Shown here: positions 17,544 to 25,450 of the stretch, one piece after another
How the letters are laid out: each line of letters opens with the position of its first letter
Position numbering within the stretch: position 1 is the first letter of the stretch
Source of the DNA: Bacillus sp. AFS037270
GTDB taxonomy: Bacteria; Bacillota; Bacilli; Bacillales_B; DSM-18226
Length of the DNA stretch: 64,000 nucleotides
Direction: 5' to 3'
Assembly: GCF_002585305.1 (NCBI RefSeq)
Contig: NZ_NUNF01000016.1
Coordinates: forward strand, 1-64,000
Notes under the pieces: model-generated
Seen by the model: only the letters and a program-made list of their open reading frames with translations
Told to the model about the DNA's origin: nothing
Database searches by the model: none
Translations under genes and position numbers: made by a program

Positions 17544-18260
17544 ATGTCATTAAAAGGAAAACGTGTGGTCGTAATAGGAGGTACTTCTGGTATCGGATTA
17601 TCCGCAGCAAAGGCATTTCTTGATGAATCTGCTCAAGTCATTATTGCAAGTCGTTCTGATGCAAAACTATCGGAGGCAAAGAATGTACTTGGTGGTAATG
17701 TGGAAGCATACAATATTGATTTTCGCAGTGAAGAAAAACTAGCTGACTTTTTTAAAATGGTAGGGAATTTTGATCACCTTGTCGTTACGGCAGGTGAAGG
17801 TGCAATGGGTCATTTTAGTGACTTACCTGTTGCGGATGTTAGAGAAGCGTTTGATAGTAAGTTTTGGGGGCAATACTTAACCGTTCGTGCTGCTATTCCG
17901 TACTTAAATGATACCAGTTCTATCACATTGACCTCTGGTGTTTATGGAATCCGTCCACCACAGGGGGCAACTACACTTGCTTCGATCAATTCAGCGCTCG
18001 ATGGATTGGTTAGGGGGCTTTCAGTAGACCTGGCCCCTATACGGGTAAATGTTGTTTCACCTGGTATCGTAGACACCCCACTCTACGGAGGGATGCCTGA
18101 CGAGCAAAGACAAAATTTATACAGCAAAATTGCACAGCAGATACCTGTTAATCGCGTGGCACAGCCTGAAGACATTGCTGAGGCCTACGTGTACTTAGTG
18201 AAAAATGGTTTTACAACTGGTAATGTTCTTCTTATTGATGGCGGGGCTCACTTGGTGTAA
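17544..18260 (+). CDS. SDR-family protein without the YxxxK active site
   Basis: 238 aa. The N-terminal Rossmann motif GGTSGIG (12-18) is intact, and SPGIVDTP and the C-terminal IDGGAHLV are present. The catalytic motif is not: the Tyr position is Leu145 and the Lys position is Asn149 (TLASIN), although the Ser strand (ITLTSG) is kept. It may bind NAD(P) yet not catalyse classical SDR chemistry, or use other residues. AAGGAGGG precedes the ATG. It follows the DJ-1 genes by 99 bp and is closed by a terminator at 18284. Confidence 0.85.
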   Translation: MSLKGKRVVVIGGTSGIGLSAAKAFLDESAQVIIASRSDAKLSEAKNVLGGNVEAYNIDFRSEEKLADFFKMVGNFDHLVVTAGEGAMGHFSDLPVADVREAFDSKFWGQYLTVRAAIPYLNDTSSITLTSGVYGIRPPQGATTLASINSALDGLVRGLSVDLAPIRVNVVSPGIVDTPLYGGMPDEQRQNLYSKIAQQIPVNRVAQPEDIAEAYVYLVKNGFTTGNVLLIDGGAHLV

Positions 18261-18283
18261 GTGAGCATTATAATGTTAATTTT

Positions 18284-18325
18284 GTGGCTATACTACAACA
18301 ATGTATAGCCACATTTATTTTTTAA
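18284..18325 (+). terminator. Rho-independent terminator
   Basis: GTGGCTATAC (18284-18293) and GTATAGCCAC (18303-18312), a perfect 10-bp stem, then ATTTATTTTTT. Confidence 0.88.
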
Positions 18326-18400
18326 ATAATAATCCAATTTTTCAATAAATGGTAATGATTGAAGAATGCAGTTCAAGAAAAACAAGGAGATATGAAAGGA

Positions 18401-19309
18401 ATGATGAAAATGAGTTTACGTGACCATGAAAAAATATTGAGAATTAAGCATTCACTTGAAAAACGTGTAGTAACTTTACCTGATGGAACCTTTCTTCCAA
18501 GCATTGGTCAAGGAACATGGTACATGGGTGAAAATCCTCAATCGAAAAACAAAGAAATCAAAGCTTTGCAACTTGGAATAGAACTAGGCATGAAGCTAAT
18601 CGATACGGCTGAAATGTACGGAAATGGCGATTCCGAACGTTTAGTTGGTGAGGTAATCAAGGGGCGTAGAGATAAAGTTTTTTTAGTATCGAAAGTATAT
18701 CCTCATCATTCCGGGTTAGATTTGATTGAAAGCGCATGTGAAAATAGTCTAAAACGACTAGGAACAGATCATCTTGATTTGTATCTTTTACACTGGAGAG
18801 GTCGTGTTCCTTTGGCAGAAACGATTGAAGGAATGGAGAGACTGCGCAAGGATGGTAAAATTATAAGATGGGGAGTTTCTAATTTTGATACGGATGATAT
18901 GATAGAGTTGTGGGATACCGCTAACGGAAAAAAATGTATGACAAATCAAGTGTTATATCATCTAGGTTCTAGAGGAATTGATTATGACCTCCTACCATGG
19001 CATCATGAACATAACATGCCAATTATGGCCTATAGTCCCCTGGCCCAGGGAGGGAGCTTAAGAAGACAATTACTAAGCGATCCAACCATCATTGAGATTG
19101 CAGAAAAATACAATGTGCAGCCATTACAAATTGCTCTTGCGTGGACCATTCGTTCGAACAACGTAATTGCTATCCCAAAAGCTGTTAAGGAAGAACATGT
19201 TTTAGCCAATGCTCAAGCTGCTACTATTCAATTGACCATAGAAGATCTGAACAGACTTGACGAGGTATTTCCAAAACCAACTAGAAAAATACCTTTGGAT
19301 ATTATATAA
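18401..19309 (+). CDS. Aldo/keto reductase
   Basis: 302 aa from the ATG at 18401, 10-12 nt after AAGGAG. Starts at 18359 or 18404 are also in frame. TIM-barrel AKR with the full tetrad D68, Y73, K98 and H131 (IDTAEMYG, SKVYP, LLHW) and the C-terminal IPKAVKEEH cofactor-binding segment. Such enzymes reduce aldehydes, including methylglyoxal, with NADPH in the cytosol. It follows a terminator, so it probably has its own weak promoter or depends on read-through from the trx-DJ-1-SDR transcript. Placement suggests a shared role in aldehyde detoxification. Confidence 0.9.
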   Translation: MMKMSLRDHEKILRIKHSLEKRVVTLPDGTFLPSIGQGTWYMGENPQSKNKEIKALQLGIELGMKLIDTAEMYGNGDSERLVGEVIKGRRDKVFLVSKVYPHHSGLDLIESACENSLKRLGTDHLDLYLLHWRGRVPLAETIEGMERLRKDGKIIRWGVSNFDTDDMIELWDTANGKKCMTNQVLYHLGSRGIDYDLLPWHHEHNMPIMAYSPLAQGGSLRRQLLSDPTIIEIAEKYNVQPLQIALAWTIRSNNVIAIPKAVKEEHVLANAQAATIQLTIEDLNRLDEVFPKPTRKIPLDII

Positions 19310-19560
19310 AATGAATGGGGACAAAGGATCTGTACTCTTTGCCTAGGAGAACCTGTTAATGTCCCTTCTCAAACTCTGATTTGTCAACAGAGTCCTAAAG
19401 TACATTTCTTCACATGCTTTCCCCTTTTGGCTCCTCCAATTATATCCAATTTCACGAAGTGTTTTAATATAAACTGATTTCTTTGTTTCCTCTTTCATTT
19501 ATTCTCTTAAATGCGAGATAATTACATCAACAATATCGGTGATGATAGGCAAAAGTTTTA
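19310..19560. other. Non-coding stretch with a GGGGACA...TGTCCC dyad
   Basis: No gene with good support. GGGGACA (about 19317-19323) and TGTCCC (about 19361-19366) face each other around 37 bases, like dispersed intergenic repeats of Bacillus. A 51-codon minus-strand frame (19344-19499) has only a weak ribosome site, and I do not call it. Confidence 0.3.
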
Positions 19561-19564
19561 ATTG

Positions 19565-20010
19565 CTATTTATACCGAAGGATAGTATAAACAGTAATTAA
19601 GGTTAGGTTAATAATGGAAGCACCCATACTATAACCAAAAAGAACAACTGGTTTGTTGTACTCTTGATAATACTTGTTAATTAGGTTGTGTAATTGCTCT
19701 GAGTTTGGAGCAACGTTAGGCTGACTGTTTCCGCCAAAAATTTTATCAATGTATTTGCTTTGGATTACTTCCTGGACTAACGTCAATATATTTTGTAGGA
19801 TCATTAGGATATTTTGGCTCCTGATCAGTGTAAGCAAAGAACGGATTGTTTAGATCTCCATCTAGTCCAATCACTTTATATTGAGAAGGAGGAAGACTTC
19901 CAAGGAAATACGGGAGTTGGTTTTGCTATAGGGCCATCCTCTGCACCCTGAACAGTAATTTTCGCATCATATTGGTAGCCAACTGTTGTTTAGGTAGGAC
20001 CTGCAATTTT
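19565..20010 (-). pseudogene. Alpha/beta hydrolase, degraded
   Basis: Minus-strand text in changing frames: VGYQYDAKITVQGAEDGPIAK, LPPSQYKVIGLDGD, PFFAYTDQEPKYPNDPTKYID, then KPVVLFGYSMGASI, whose GYSMG is the nucleophile elbow of an alpha/beta hydrolase. Frame changes near 19800, 19890 and 19910 and loss of the C-terminus make it inactive. Confidence 0.6.
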
Positions 20011-20048
20011 ACTTATGGTTAAGGTTTCTCCCTTAACTCTAGCATAAA

Positions 20049-20068
20049 GCCCGGTTGGAAAGCCGGGC
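20049..20068. terminator. GC-rich hairpin, possible terminator
   Basis: GCCCGG and CCGGGC around 8 nt; the nearest T-run is 8 nt further on. Weak candidate. Confidence 0.35.
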
Positions 20069-20389
20069 CTCCTCATTTTTTATATAGAAAACCTCCGATT
20101 ACATCTTCCCATTGGTACAAACAAAGCTTCTCCGTTCTGTTGTTGTTTTAGAGGATCCTTCATTAACGCTATAGCACAACAACTGCCATAAATGCCTTTT
20201 GTGTTGATTCTCCATCCTGAGCAAATTTCTTACTGTCTGGTATGTTCCTATCCTTATTTTTATTTCTTCTCCCACTGCTGAATTTAATGGAAGCTACTGA
20301 AGTCGCTGTATAAATTCAATAATAATTATATCTGGTTTAACTTGGTGGTAAATATTTAACAGAGTAGAACTTAAATCCCCAAGTACTGT

Positions 20390-21388
20390 ACAACAAATAC
20401 ACCCATTATTTTTATTTAAATGGATTGAGTCCATATGGCATCGACCTAGGACCGGTTTCCATGAGTCTATCTTTTATTTTCCACGGTGCTGGTTTTATCC
20501 TATCAAATATTCAATGTGACTCCCATTGCGAGGGACTCGGTATTTGAAAGCATGAAGGATGGAGTTCTTGTTTTAAATCAAAATGGTGTAATCGTCGATT
20601 TTAATCATGCGATGCTAGATCTCCTACCAAATTTAAACTCCCAAGTGATCGGAAAGCCAATAGTTGATGGATATGGTCAACTTGCAGACATTATTAGGCA
20701 TGAGGAGGAATTGGATTATGAGCTGTGTTTAGACGAAGAAAAGACTTACTACCATATTCGTTTTTCCTCTGTTAGAAATAAAAATAATAAGATAATAGGG
20801 AAGATCATTACTTTTGTGAATGTGACAGAAAGAGTCCTTCTTCAGGAACAGTTAAAGAATTTAGCTAGTATGGATGGCTTAACTGAGGTATATAGTCGAA
20901 ACTTCTTTATGCAAGAATCAGAAAAAATGATGGAGTCCCTTAGCATGACTGGGGGAAAAGTGTCTTTCATCATGTTTGATATAGATCATTTTAAAAATGT
21001 TAATGATACGTTTGGACATGAAGCTGGAGATCGGGTTTTAGCTCATGTTGCTAGTTTGACAAAGGAAAGTCTACGAAGCACCGACATCATTGGGCGGTAT
21101 GGCGGTGAGGAGTTTATTCTATTACTGCCAGATACACCTTTAATCGCGGCATATGAGCTTGCCCAATCTATTCGTGTAAAAATAACAGAGAGTGTAACTC
21201 CTTTTATGGACAAAGAAATTCATGTTACATCCAGTTTTGGGGTTTCCTCAGCTCAGATTATGGGGGAAGATCATAGTCAAACCTTGAAAAACTTAATGAG
21301 AGAAGCTGACCAGGCGCTCTATGAAGCCAAAAGGAAGGGGAGAAACTATGTTGAACTTTTTGAACAAGCTTTTGAGTATTCAAGTTAG
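20390..21388 (+). pseudogene. Diguanylate cyclase (7TM-PAS-GGDEF type), truncated and frameshifted
   Basis: The open frame from GTG at 20486 gives 300 aa: a PAS domain (about 14-125, starting VFESMKDGVLVLNQNG) and a GGDEF domain with the active-site motif RYGGEEF. Upstream, another frame reads SPYGIDLGPVSMSLSFIFHG (20427-20483), the last part of a 7TM histidine-kinase-type N-domain that normally precedes such a PAS. A one-base slip near 20483 separates them and the rest of the membrane domain is lost. A soluble PAS-GGDEF remnant could still be made, but there is no good ribosome site. GGEEF predicts c-di-GMP synthesis. Confidence 0.65.
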
Positions 21389-21542
21389 GATGAACAGACG
21401 ATAGATCGGGATTTATCTGGTATAAATATTACAGATTTTAGCTGGATCTGTAAAAATTTTTATTATTTTGACATTAAAAATGACAAGCTTCTCTTCATAT
21501 ATTCTAATGTCTGATAAATTTATTTGAAGGGAGCATGCTTTT

Positions 21543-21686
21543 ATGGTTTTTATTTGGCTTTTACTTGCGATCGTCTTGGTGGGAATTATCGGTTTCTTCA
21601 TAGCGAAAAAGTCAAAAGTAAAGCAGGAAGAACTTCAAAACGTTGACACAGCAGAGGCATTACCCAAATTTAGATTTGGTGATTAA
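21543..21686 (+). CDS. Small single-pass membrane protein (47 aa)
   Basis: ATG at 21543 preceded by GAAGGGAG. One hydrophobic N-terminal segment (about 3-20), then a Lys-rich stretch AKKSKVKQEE and a polar tail. Family not recognised; many Bacillus genomes carry similar short anchors. A weak terminator-like hairpin follows at 21737. Confidence 0.6.
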   Translation: MVFIWLLLAIVLVGIIGFFIAKKSKVKQEELQNVDTAEALPKFRFGD

Positions 21687-21736
21687 TAAGATGTTTATGT
21701 GAAAATTAAATGGTTTACTATTAAAGGGTTCATTTT

Positions 21737-21765
21737 GGCTGTCATTTTTGGCAGCCTCTTTGTTT
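21737..21765 (+). terminator. Terminator-like hairpin after the small membrane protein
   Basis: GGCTG-T-CA and TG-G-CAGCC around TTTT, followed by TCTTTGTTTG. Confidence 0.5.
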
Positions 21766-21812
21766 GTACTGATAGAGGATTAAAGGTAAATATCGGTAGA
21801 TAGCTGCAAAAC

Positions 21813-22109
21813 CTATTTTTCTCTAAAAGATAGCCCACTCATTTCCAATGCAGTCCTAAGCTTAGGGATGGAAGACGGTCCCATACCATGAAATTGCAAA
21901 ATCTCGTTTTCACTATGGTTGGAAAGCTGTTGTATAGTAGTGATCCCATTGTTTTCCAATGCACGTCTGGCTGGTGCCGAGAGAAGAGAAAGAAATCCTT
22001 CGGCAGGTTTCCGTTCTTGCTCACAAATCGGGCAGGTTGGACAGTCGCTGCTTTTATAGTATTTGTGGCCTTTATCGCAAGTCCTTAAATTTTTATTTGA
22101 AGTTGTCAT
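21813..22109 (-). CDS. RNA polymerase alpha-CTD-like protein with zinc-binding N-terminus
   Basis: 98 aa. The N-terminus has cysteines C11, C23, C26 and C29 (CDKG...CPTCPIC), a likely zinc site. The rest is a helix-hairpin-helix domain like the C-terminal domain of RpoA: LSAPARRALENNGITTIQQL then FHGMGPSSIPKLRTAL. It probably binds DNA or an RNA polymerase-associated partner; the exact role is not known. GGGGGT lies 8-10 nt before the ATG at 22109. Confidence 0.75.
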   Translation of the reverse strand: MTTSNKNLRTCDKGHKYYKSSDCPTCPICEQERKPAEGFLSLLSAPARRALENNGITTIQQLSNHSENEILQFHGMGPSSIPKLRTALEMSGLSFREK

Positions 22110-22296
22110 TTTTTAAGACCCCCTGTTTGATTGTACCGTTAGTTAATTTATAAATCATATATTAACATAAAATCCCATTAAATTGGAAGAAGGTTACATT
22201 TTATAGGTTTGAAAAGTAGGAATAATAATCCAATTTTTTCAAAAAATAGATAAGTGTGTTATAATTTCAAGTAATTTAATATAGAGGGTGAAAAGA

Positions 22297-22677
22297 ATGA
22301 TTAATATGTTAGGTCAAATCATGTTGTATGTTAATAATCAAGATGAGGCAGTTAAATTTTGGACAGAAAAAGTAGGTTTTAAGGTGATTTCAGAGGAAAA
22401 TAATGGACAGGGGATGAGATGGATTGAAATTGCCCCAACAAATGGAGTCGAGACAAGTATAGTACTACATAATAAGGAACTAATTTCTAAAATGCAGCCA
22501 GAATTAAATCTTGGTACACCTTCCTTAATGTTTTTTTCAAAAGATCTAGATCAATTATATACAGACTTATCAAATAAAAACGTTACTGTCGGTGAAATGG
22601 TCACTATGCCTTCTGGTAGAGTATTCAATTTTGCAGATAGTGAAAATAATTACTTTGCCGTAATGGAAAGAAAGTAA
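22297..22677 (+). CDS. VOC-family protein (glyoxalase/bleomycin-resistance fold)
   Basis: 126 aa from the ATG at 22297, just after AGAGGGTG; a GTG at 22288 lies inside that site. Two beta-alpha-beta-beta-beta units: GQIMLYVNNQDEAVKFWTEKVGFKV and, in the second half, FNFADSENNYFAVMER. Members bind a metal and act as glyoxalases, extradiol dioxygenases, thiol transferases or drug-binding proteins; the substrate is unknown. Monocistronic, with a TATAAT at 22260 and a terminator at 22718. Confidence 0.85.
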   Translation: MINMLGQIMLYVNNQDEAVKFWTEKVGFKVISEENNGQGMRWIEIAPTNGVETSIVLHNKELISKMQPELNLGTPSLMFFSKDLDQLYTDLSNKNVTVGEMVTMPSGRVFNFADSENNYFAVMERK

Positions 22678-22717
22678 TGCTCAGCTGCCATGTAGGCAAA
22701 ATGATTGAATGACTGAA

Positions 22718-22752
22718 AGCGTTTCTACTAAAAGTGGAAACGCTATTTTTAC
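22718..22752 (+). terminator. Terminator after the VOC gene
   Basis: AGCGTTTC-T-ACT and AGT-G-GAAACGCT around AAA, then ATTTTTACT. Confidence 0.85.
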
Positions 22753-22900
22753 TATTATAATAATCAGGACATCATAATATATAAAAAAGTATACCAATGT
22801 GTGAGTTGTATAAATGGATTTACTTGGAAGTTATCCATATGATTTAATAGAATTATACCTGTTATTTAGGATATCTCTGTACAAAAGTGGGTGTATCAGT

Positions 22901-23350
22901 TTGACGAATAATGAGACATACGACGTGTTGACCATTGACACGGTTTCACGACAACTAGGCATTACACCGAGAACGCTTCGTTACTATGAGCAAGTCGGGC
23001 TAATTTCTCCCGCATTACGTACAAATGGCGGGCATCGTCTTTATGAACAAAACACGATAGATCGTCTTAAGCAAATTCTACGGCTGAAAGATTATTTGGG
23101 TATCTCCCTTCAAGAGATCCAGGAAGTGTTGGAGGCGGAGGAGTCGCTAAAAGACATAAGACAGACGTTTCATGAGAATGCCGAGAGTGCCGATGTACAA
23201 AGAGTGCTGGTGAATCAGTACATCGATGTTTTACACAACTTGATTGAAAAAATGAATTCGAAAATAGAAAACGTAGTAACTATGCGTGATATGTATCAAG
23301 AGCAAGTGGAACGTTCTTTACATTTTATGGACGAATTGAAGAAAAGGTAA
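22901..23350 (+). CDS. MerR-family transcriptional regulator
   Basis: 149 aa from the TTG at 22901. An in-frame ATG at 22814 adds 29 unconserved hydrophobic residues and has no ribosome site. The winged helix-turn-helix (LTIDTVSRQLGITPRTLRYYEQVGL) starts at about residue 10, as usual for MerR, followed by RLYEQNTIDRLKQILRLKDYLG and a dimerisation coiled coil to the C-terminus. No cysteine cluster for metals, so an organic ligand or other signal is likely. A perfect 16-bp palindrome 141 bp downstream of the stop may be its operator. Confidence 0.82.
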   Translation: MTNNETYDVLTIDTVSRQLGITPRTLRYYEQVGLISPALRTNGGHRLYEQNTIDRLKQILRLKDYLGISLQEIQEVLEAEESLKDIRQTFHENAESADVQRVLVNQYIDVLHNLIEKMNSKIENVVTMRDMYQEQVERSLHFMDELKKR

Positions 23351-23383
23351 AAGTCCCAATCCGTTTTTAATTAACTAATTCCT

Positions 23384-23434
23384 TGGAGCACGGTCATTAA
23401 TCAGATGATTAACGATCGTGTTCCTTTTTTTCTT
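23384..23434 (+). terminator. Terminator after the MerR gene
   Basis: Long stem: GGAGCACGGTCATTAATCA pairs, with G-U and two mismatches, with TGATTAACGATCGTGTTCC, then TTTTTTT. Confidence 0.85.
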
Positions 23435-23490
23435 TAACAGATATGAAACTAGGAATATCCTTTTGTAAAAATTCATATGATTTAATGACG

Positions 23491-23506
23491 TTGACGTTAA
23501 CGTCAA
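23491..23506. promoter_or_regulatory. Perfect palindrome TTGACGTTAACGTCAA
   Basis: 16 bp with no mismatch, 21 bp before the first ATG of the SPW-repeat gene. MerR-family operators are dyads of this general size, and a merR gene ends 141 bp upstream, so regulation of the membrane protein gene by that regulator is a reasonable guess. Confidence 0.55.
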
Positions 23507-23526
23507 TTAGAATAGAGGAGGTTTTT

Positions 23527-23700
23527 ATGATGTGGCAACTTTGGCTTACTGGACTGATCGGTATCTGGCTCATCATTTCTCCGTGGGTGTATGGCTTCAC
23601 CAGTAATGTTGGCGCTATGTGGAATAGTGTCATTTTTGGAATCATCGTCTTAATTTTAGCTATTTGGGCAGGCGCGGCGAACAAAAACAATAATTCTTAG
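23527..23700 (+). CDS. SPW-repeat small membrane protein
   Basis: 57 aa from ATG 23527 (a second in-frame ATG at 23530 has better spacing, 8 nt after GAGGAGG). Two membrane segments with the SPW motif in WLIISPWVYGF, the signature of the SPW-repeat family, of which this holds one copy. Function of the family is unknown. Likely monocistronic, behind the TTGACGTTAACGTCAA palindrome and before a hairpin at 23713. Confidence 0.8.
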   Translation: MMWQLWLTGLIGIWLIISPWVYGFTSNVGAMWNSVIFGIIVLILAIWAGAANKNNNS

Positions 23701-23712
23701 AACAGTTTTAAA

Positions 23713-23760
23713 TCTGCCAACAGCAAGCTTTCTTAATTTTCAGCCTCTGTTGTTGGCAGA
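23713..23760 (+). terminator. Hairpin after the SPW gene
   Basis: TCTGCCAACA and TGTTGGCAGA, a perfect 10-bp stem with a 28-nt loop; no strong T-run. Confidence 0.45.
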
Positions 23761-23878
23761 AATTATAAGTAGGTGTAGGAAATGTGCACAGGATTGAAAG
23801 AGTAATAAAAATAGATAGCAAACCTGTGACATTGACTTTTAGCATAGGATTTCCATAAATCAGAGGAGCGGATGCGTT

Positions 23879-24064
23879 TTGGAATTTACAGTTCGAAAGG
23901 TGAGAACAAAAATATTTACAGGTTCCCCTAATGATGTCGAGGAACAGGTAAATGTTTTTTTAAATACGCTTGACCAAATGAATTTTGTAGATATCAAGGT
24001 AACAACTTTGGACGGAGGCATAATTTCTGCAGTGGTGGTATATAAGGTCGTGCAAAAACTATAG
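23879..24064 (+). CDS. Small protein, possibly Cse60-like
   Basis: 61 aa from the TTG at 23879, about 10 nt after GAGGAG. Sequence VEEQVNVFLNTL...DIKVTTLDGG...SAVVVYKVV resembles the strand-helix pattern of short Bacillus proteins such as the sporulation-expressed Cse60. Similarity is by eye and weak. A terminator follows at 24161. Confidence 0.55.
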   Translation: MEFTVRKVRTKIFTGSPNDVEEQVNVFLNTLDQMNFVDIKVTTLDGGIISAVVVYKVVQKL

Positions 24065-24160
24065 AAGAAAGGTCAAAACTTAGAGAAAGTATTTTAAGAG
24101 ACAAAAGCCAGCTCTATTTCATTTTTATAACTAAAATTGTTTAGTTGCAGTAGGATAAAT

Positions 24161-24187
24161 AAAAAAGAGCTGAATGCTCTTTTTTTA
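24161..24187 (+). terminator. Rho-independent terminator
   Basis: AAAAAAGAGC and GCTCTTTTTT around TGAAT. Confidence 0.85.
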
Positions 24188-24358
24188 TTTTTCTTTTTGT
24201 AAAACCAAAATAGTACGTTATTTTGCGTTAGAATATGATTTCAACTGGAGGTAATACTAACCAAAAATGCGGATGAAGGAGTTCCCATACAAACGATTAA
24301 GCCTATTAAATTAAGTTCAAATAAAACAAACACGAAAGAAAAATTAACTTCAGCAGAA

Positions 24359-25321
24359 ATGGGCAAACTTTGGGCAACTTATACGGGAAACAGTATGGCA
24401 AAATGCGTGTTAAGTTATTATCATCAACACGTTGAGGATGAGGATATTAAAACTTTATTAGAGAATGCATTAAAATTATGCGAAGAGTTTATGAAAGTAT
24501 CCAAAGAAATTTTTGAAAAGGAAAACTTCCCTATTCCTATAGGATTCGGTAAAGAAGATGTAAACCTTGGTGCCCCTCGGTTATTCGAAGATCAATTCTA
24601 TGTTCATTACTTGAAATATGCAGCTAAAGCCGGTATGAGTATTTATAACGTAGGCCTGCCACTTGTTTATCGAAAGGATGCAGTGGAGTTTTTTACTTAT
24701 TGTATGAATTCTACCATGGCTCTGATGGAACAAATCAAAGAGATACTAATGAACAAAGGTTTTATCATCAAACCACCTCTTATTCCGGTTCCGGATAAAG
24801 CTGAATTTGTTCATCAGGACTTTTTAAATGGTTTTTTCGGACATGTCAGGCCTTTGCATGCTTTAGAAATTGCTCATTTTTACGATAATATTGAAAATAA
24901 TGTAACCAGTAAAGCCCTCATTATGGCATTTGCACAAGTTGCAAAGGATGAAAAGATTAGGAAGTTATTTGAAAAAGGCCGGGACCTGACAACTAAAAAT
25001 ATTGAAGCGTATATGCAAAAGCTTTCTGATGAAAATCTGCCTTCGCCGCCCTTTCTTGACCATTTGGTAACGGCATCTACATTTTCTCCCTTTTCAGACA
25101 AGTTAATGTTATTTCATAAGATGGATATGTTTTCAATGAAAATAAGAGCGTTTGGAAATTCAGTGGCTGTAAATGGACGACATGATATAGGCATGATCTA
25201 TTCAAAATCGTTTATGAAAATCTCCCTATTTGTTGAAGAAGCGGCAAAAACGATGATTGAAAAGGGGTGGATGGAACAACCACCTAAAGCAGTTGATAGA
25301 AAAAATTTAACAGCAAATTAG
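24359..25321 (+). CDS. DUF3231 family protein (possibly lost start codon)
   Basis: 320 aa from the first conventional ATG. It contains two DUF3231 repeats, mostly helical, with LWATYTGNSMAKCVLSYY at the start and HALEIAHFYDNIENNVTSKALIMAFAQ split around the second copy. DUF3231 is a four-helix-bundle, coat-protein-like family found in spore formers; role unknown. The conserved N-terminus (KLTSAEM) begins before the ATG, the frame is open back to 24239, and GGAGG stands at 24247 with no ATG, GTG or TTG after it. The true start is therefore non-standard or has been mutated. Confidence 0.8.
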   Translation: MGKLWATYTGNSMAKCVLSYYHQHVEDEDIKTLLENALKLCEEFMKVSKEIFEKENFPIPIGFGKEDVNLGAPRLFEDQFYVHYLKYAAKAGMSIYNVGLPLVYRKDAVEFFTYCMNSTMALMEQIKEILMNKGFIIKPPLIPVPDKAEFVHQDFLNGFFGHVRPLHALEIAHFYDNIENNVTSKALIMAFAQVAKDEKIRKLFEKGRDLTTKNIEAYMQKLSDENLPSPPFLDHLVTASTFSPFSDKLMLFHKMDMFSMKIRAFGNSVAVNGRHDIGMIYSKSFMKISLFVEEAAKTMIEKGWMEQPPKAVDRKNLTAN

Positions 25322-25450
25322 TAGTTATTTGAACTAATAAATGAACCGTTTTAATTACCTTAACCCGTCCAATTTTACTCTTGTCCATCATTCTTAATTT
25401 AGAGATGACGACATATTAATAGATTAAAAAGACAGGACAAGGTGATATAA

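Noticed and set aside
19344..19499. 51-codon minus-strand frame resembling short Bacillus DUF2639-type proteins
   Set aside because: Similarity is slight and the ribosome site is weak; left as part of the non-coding stretch.
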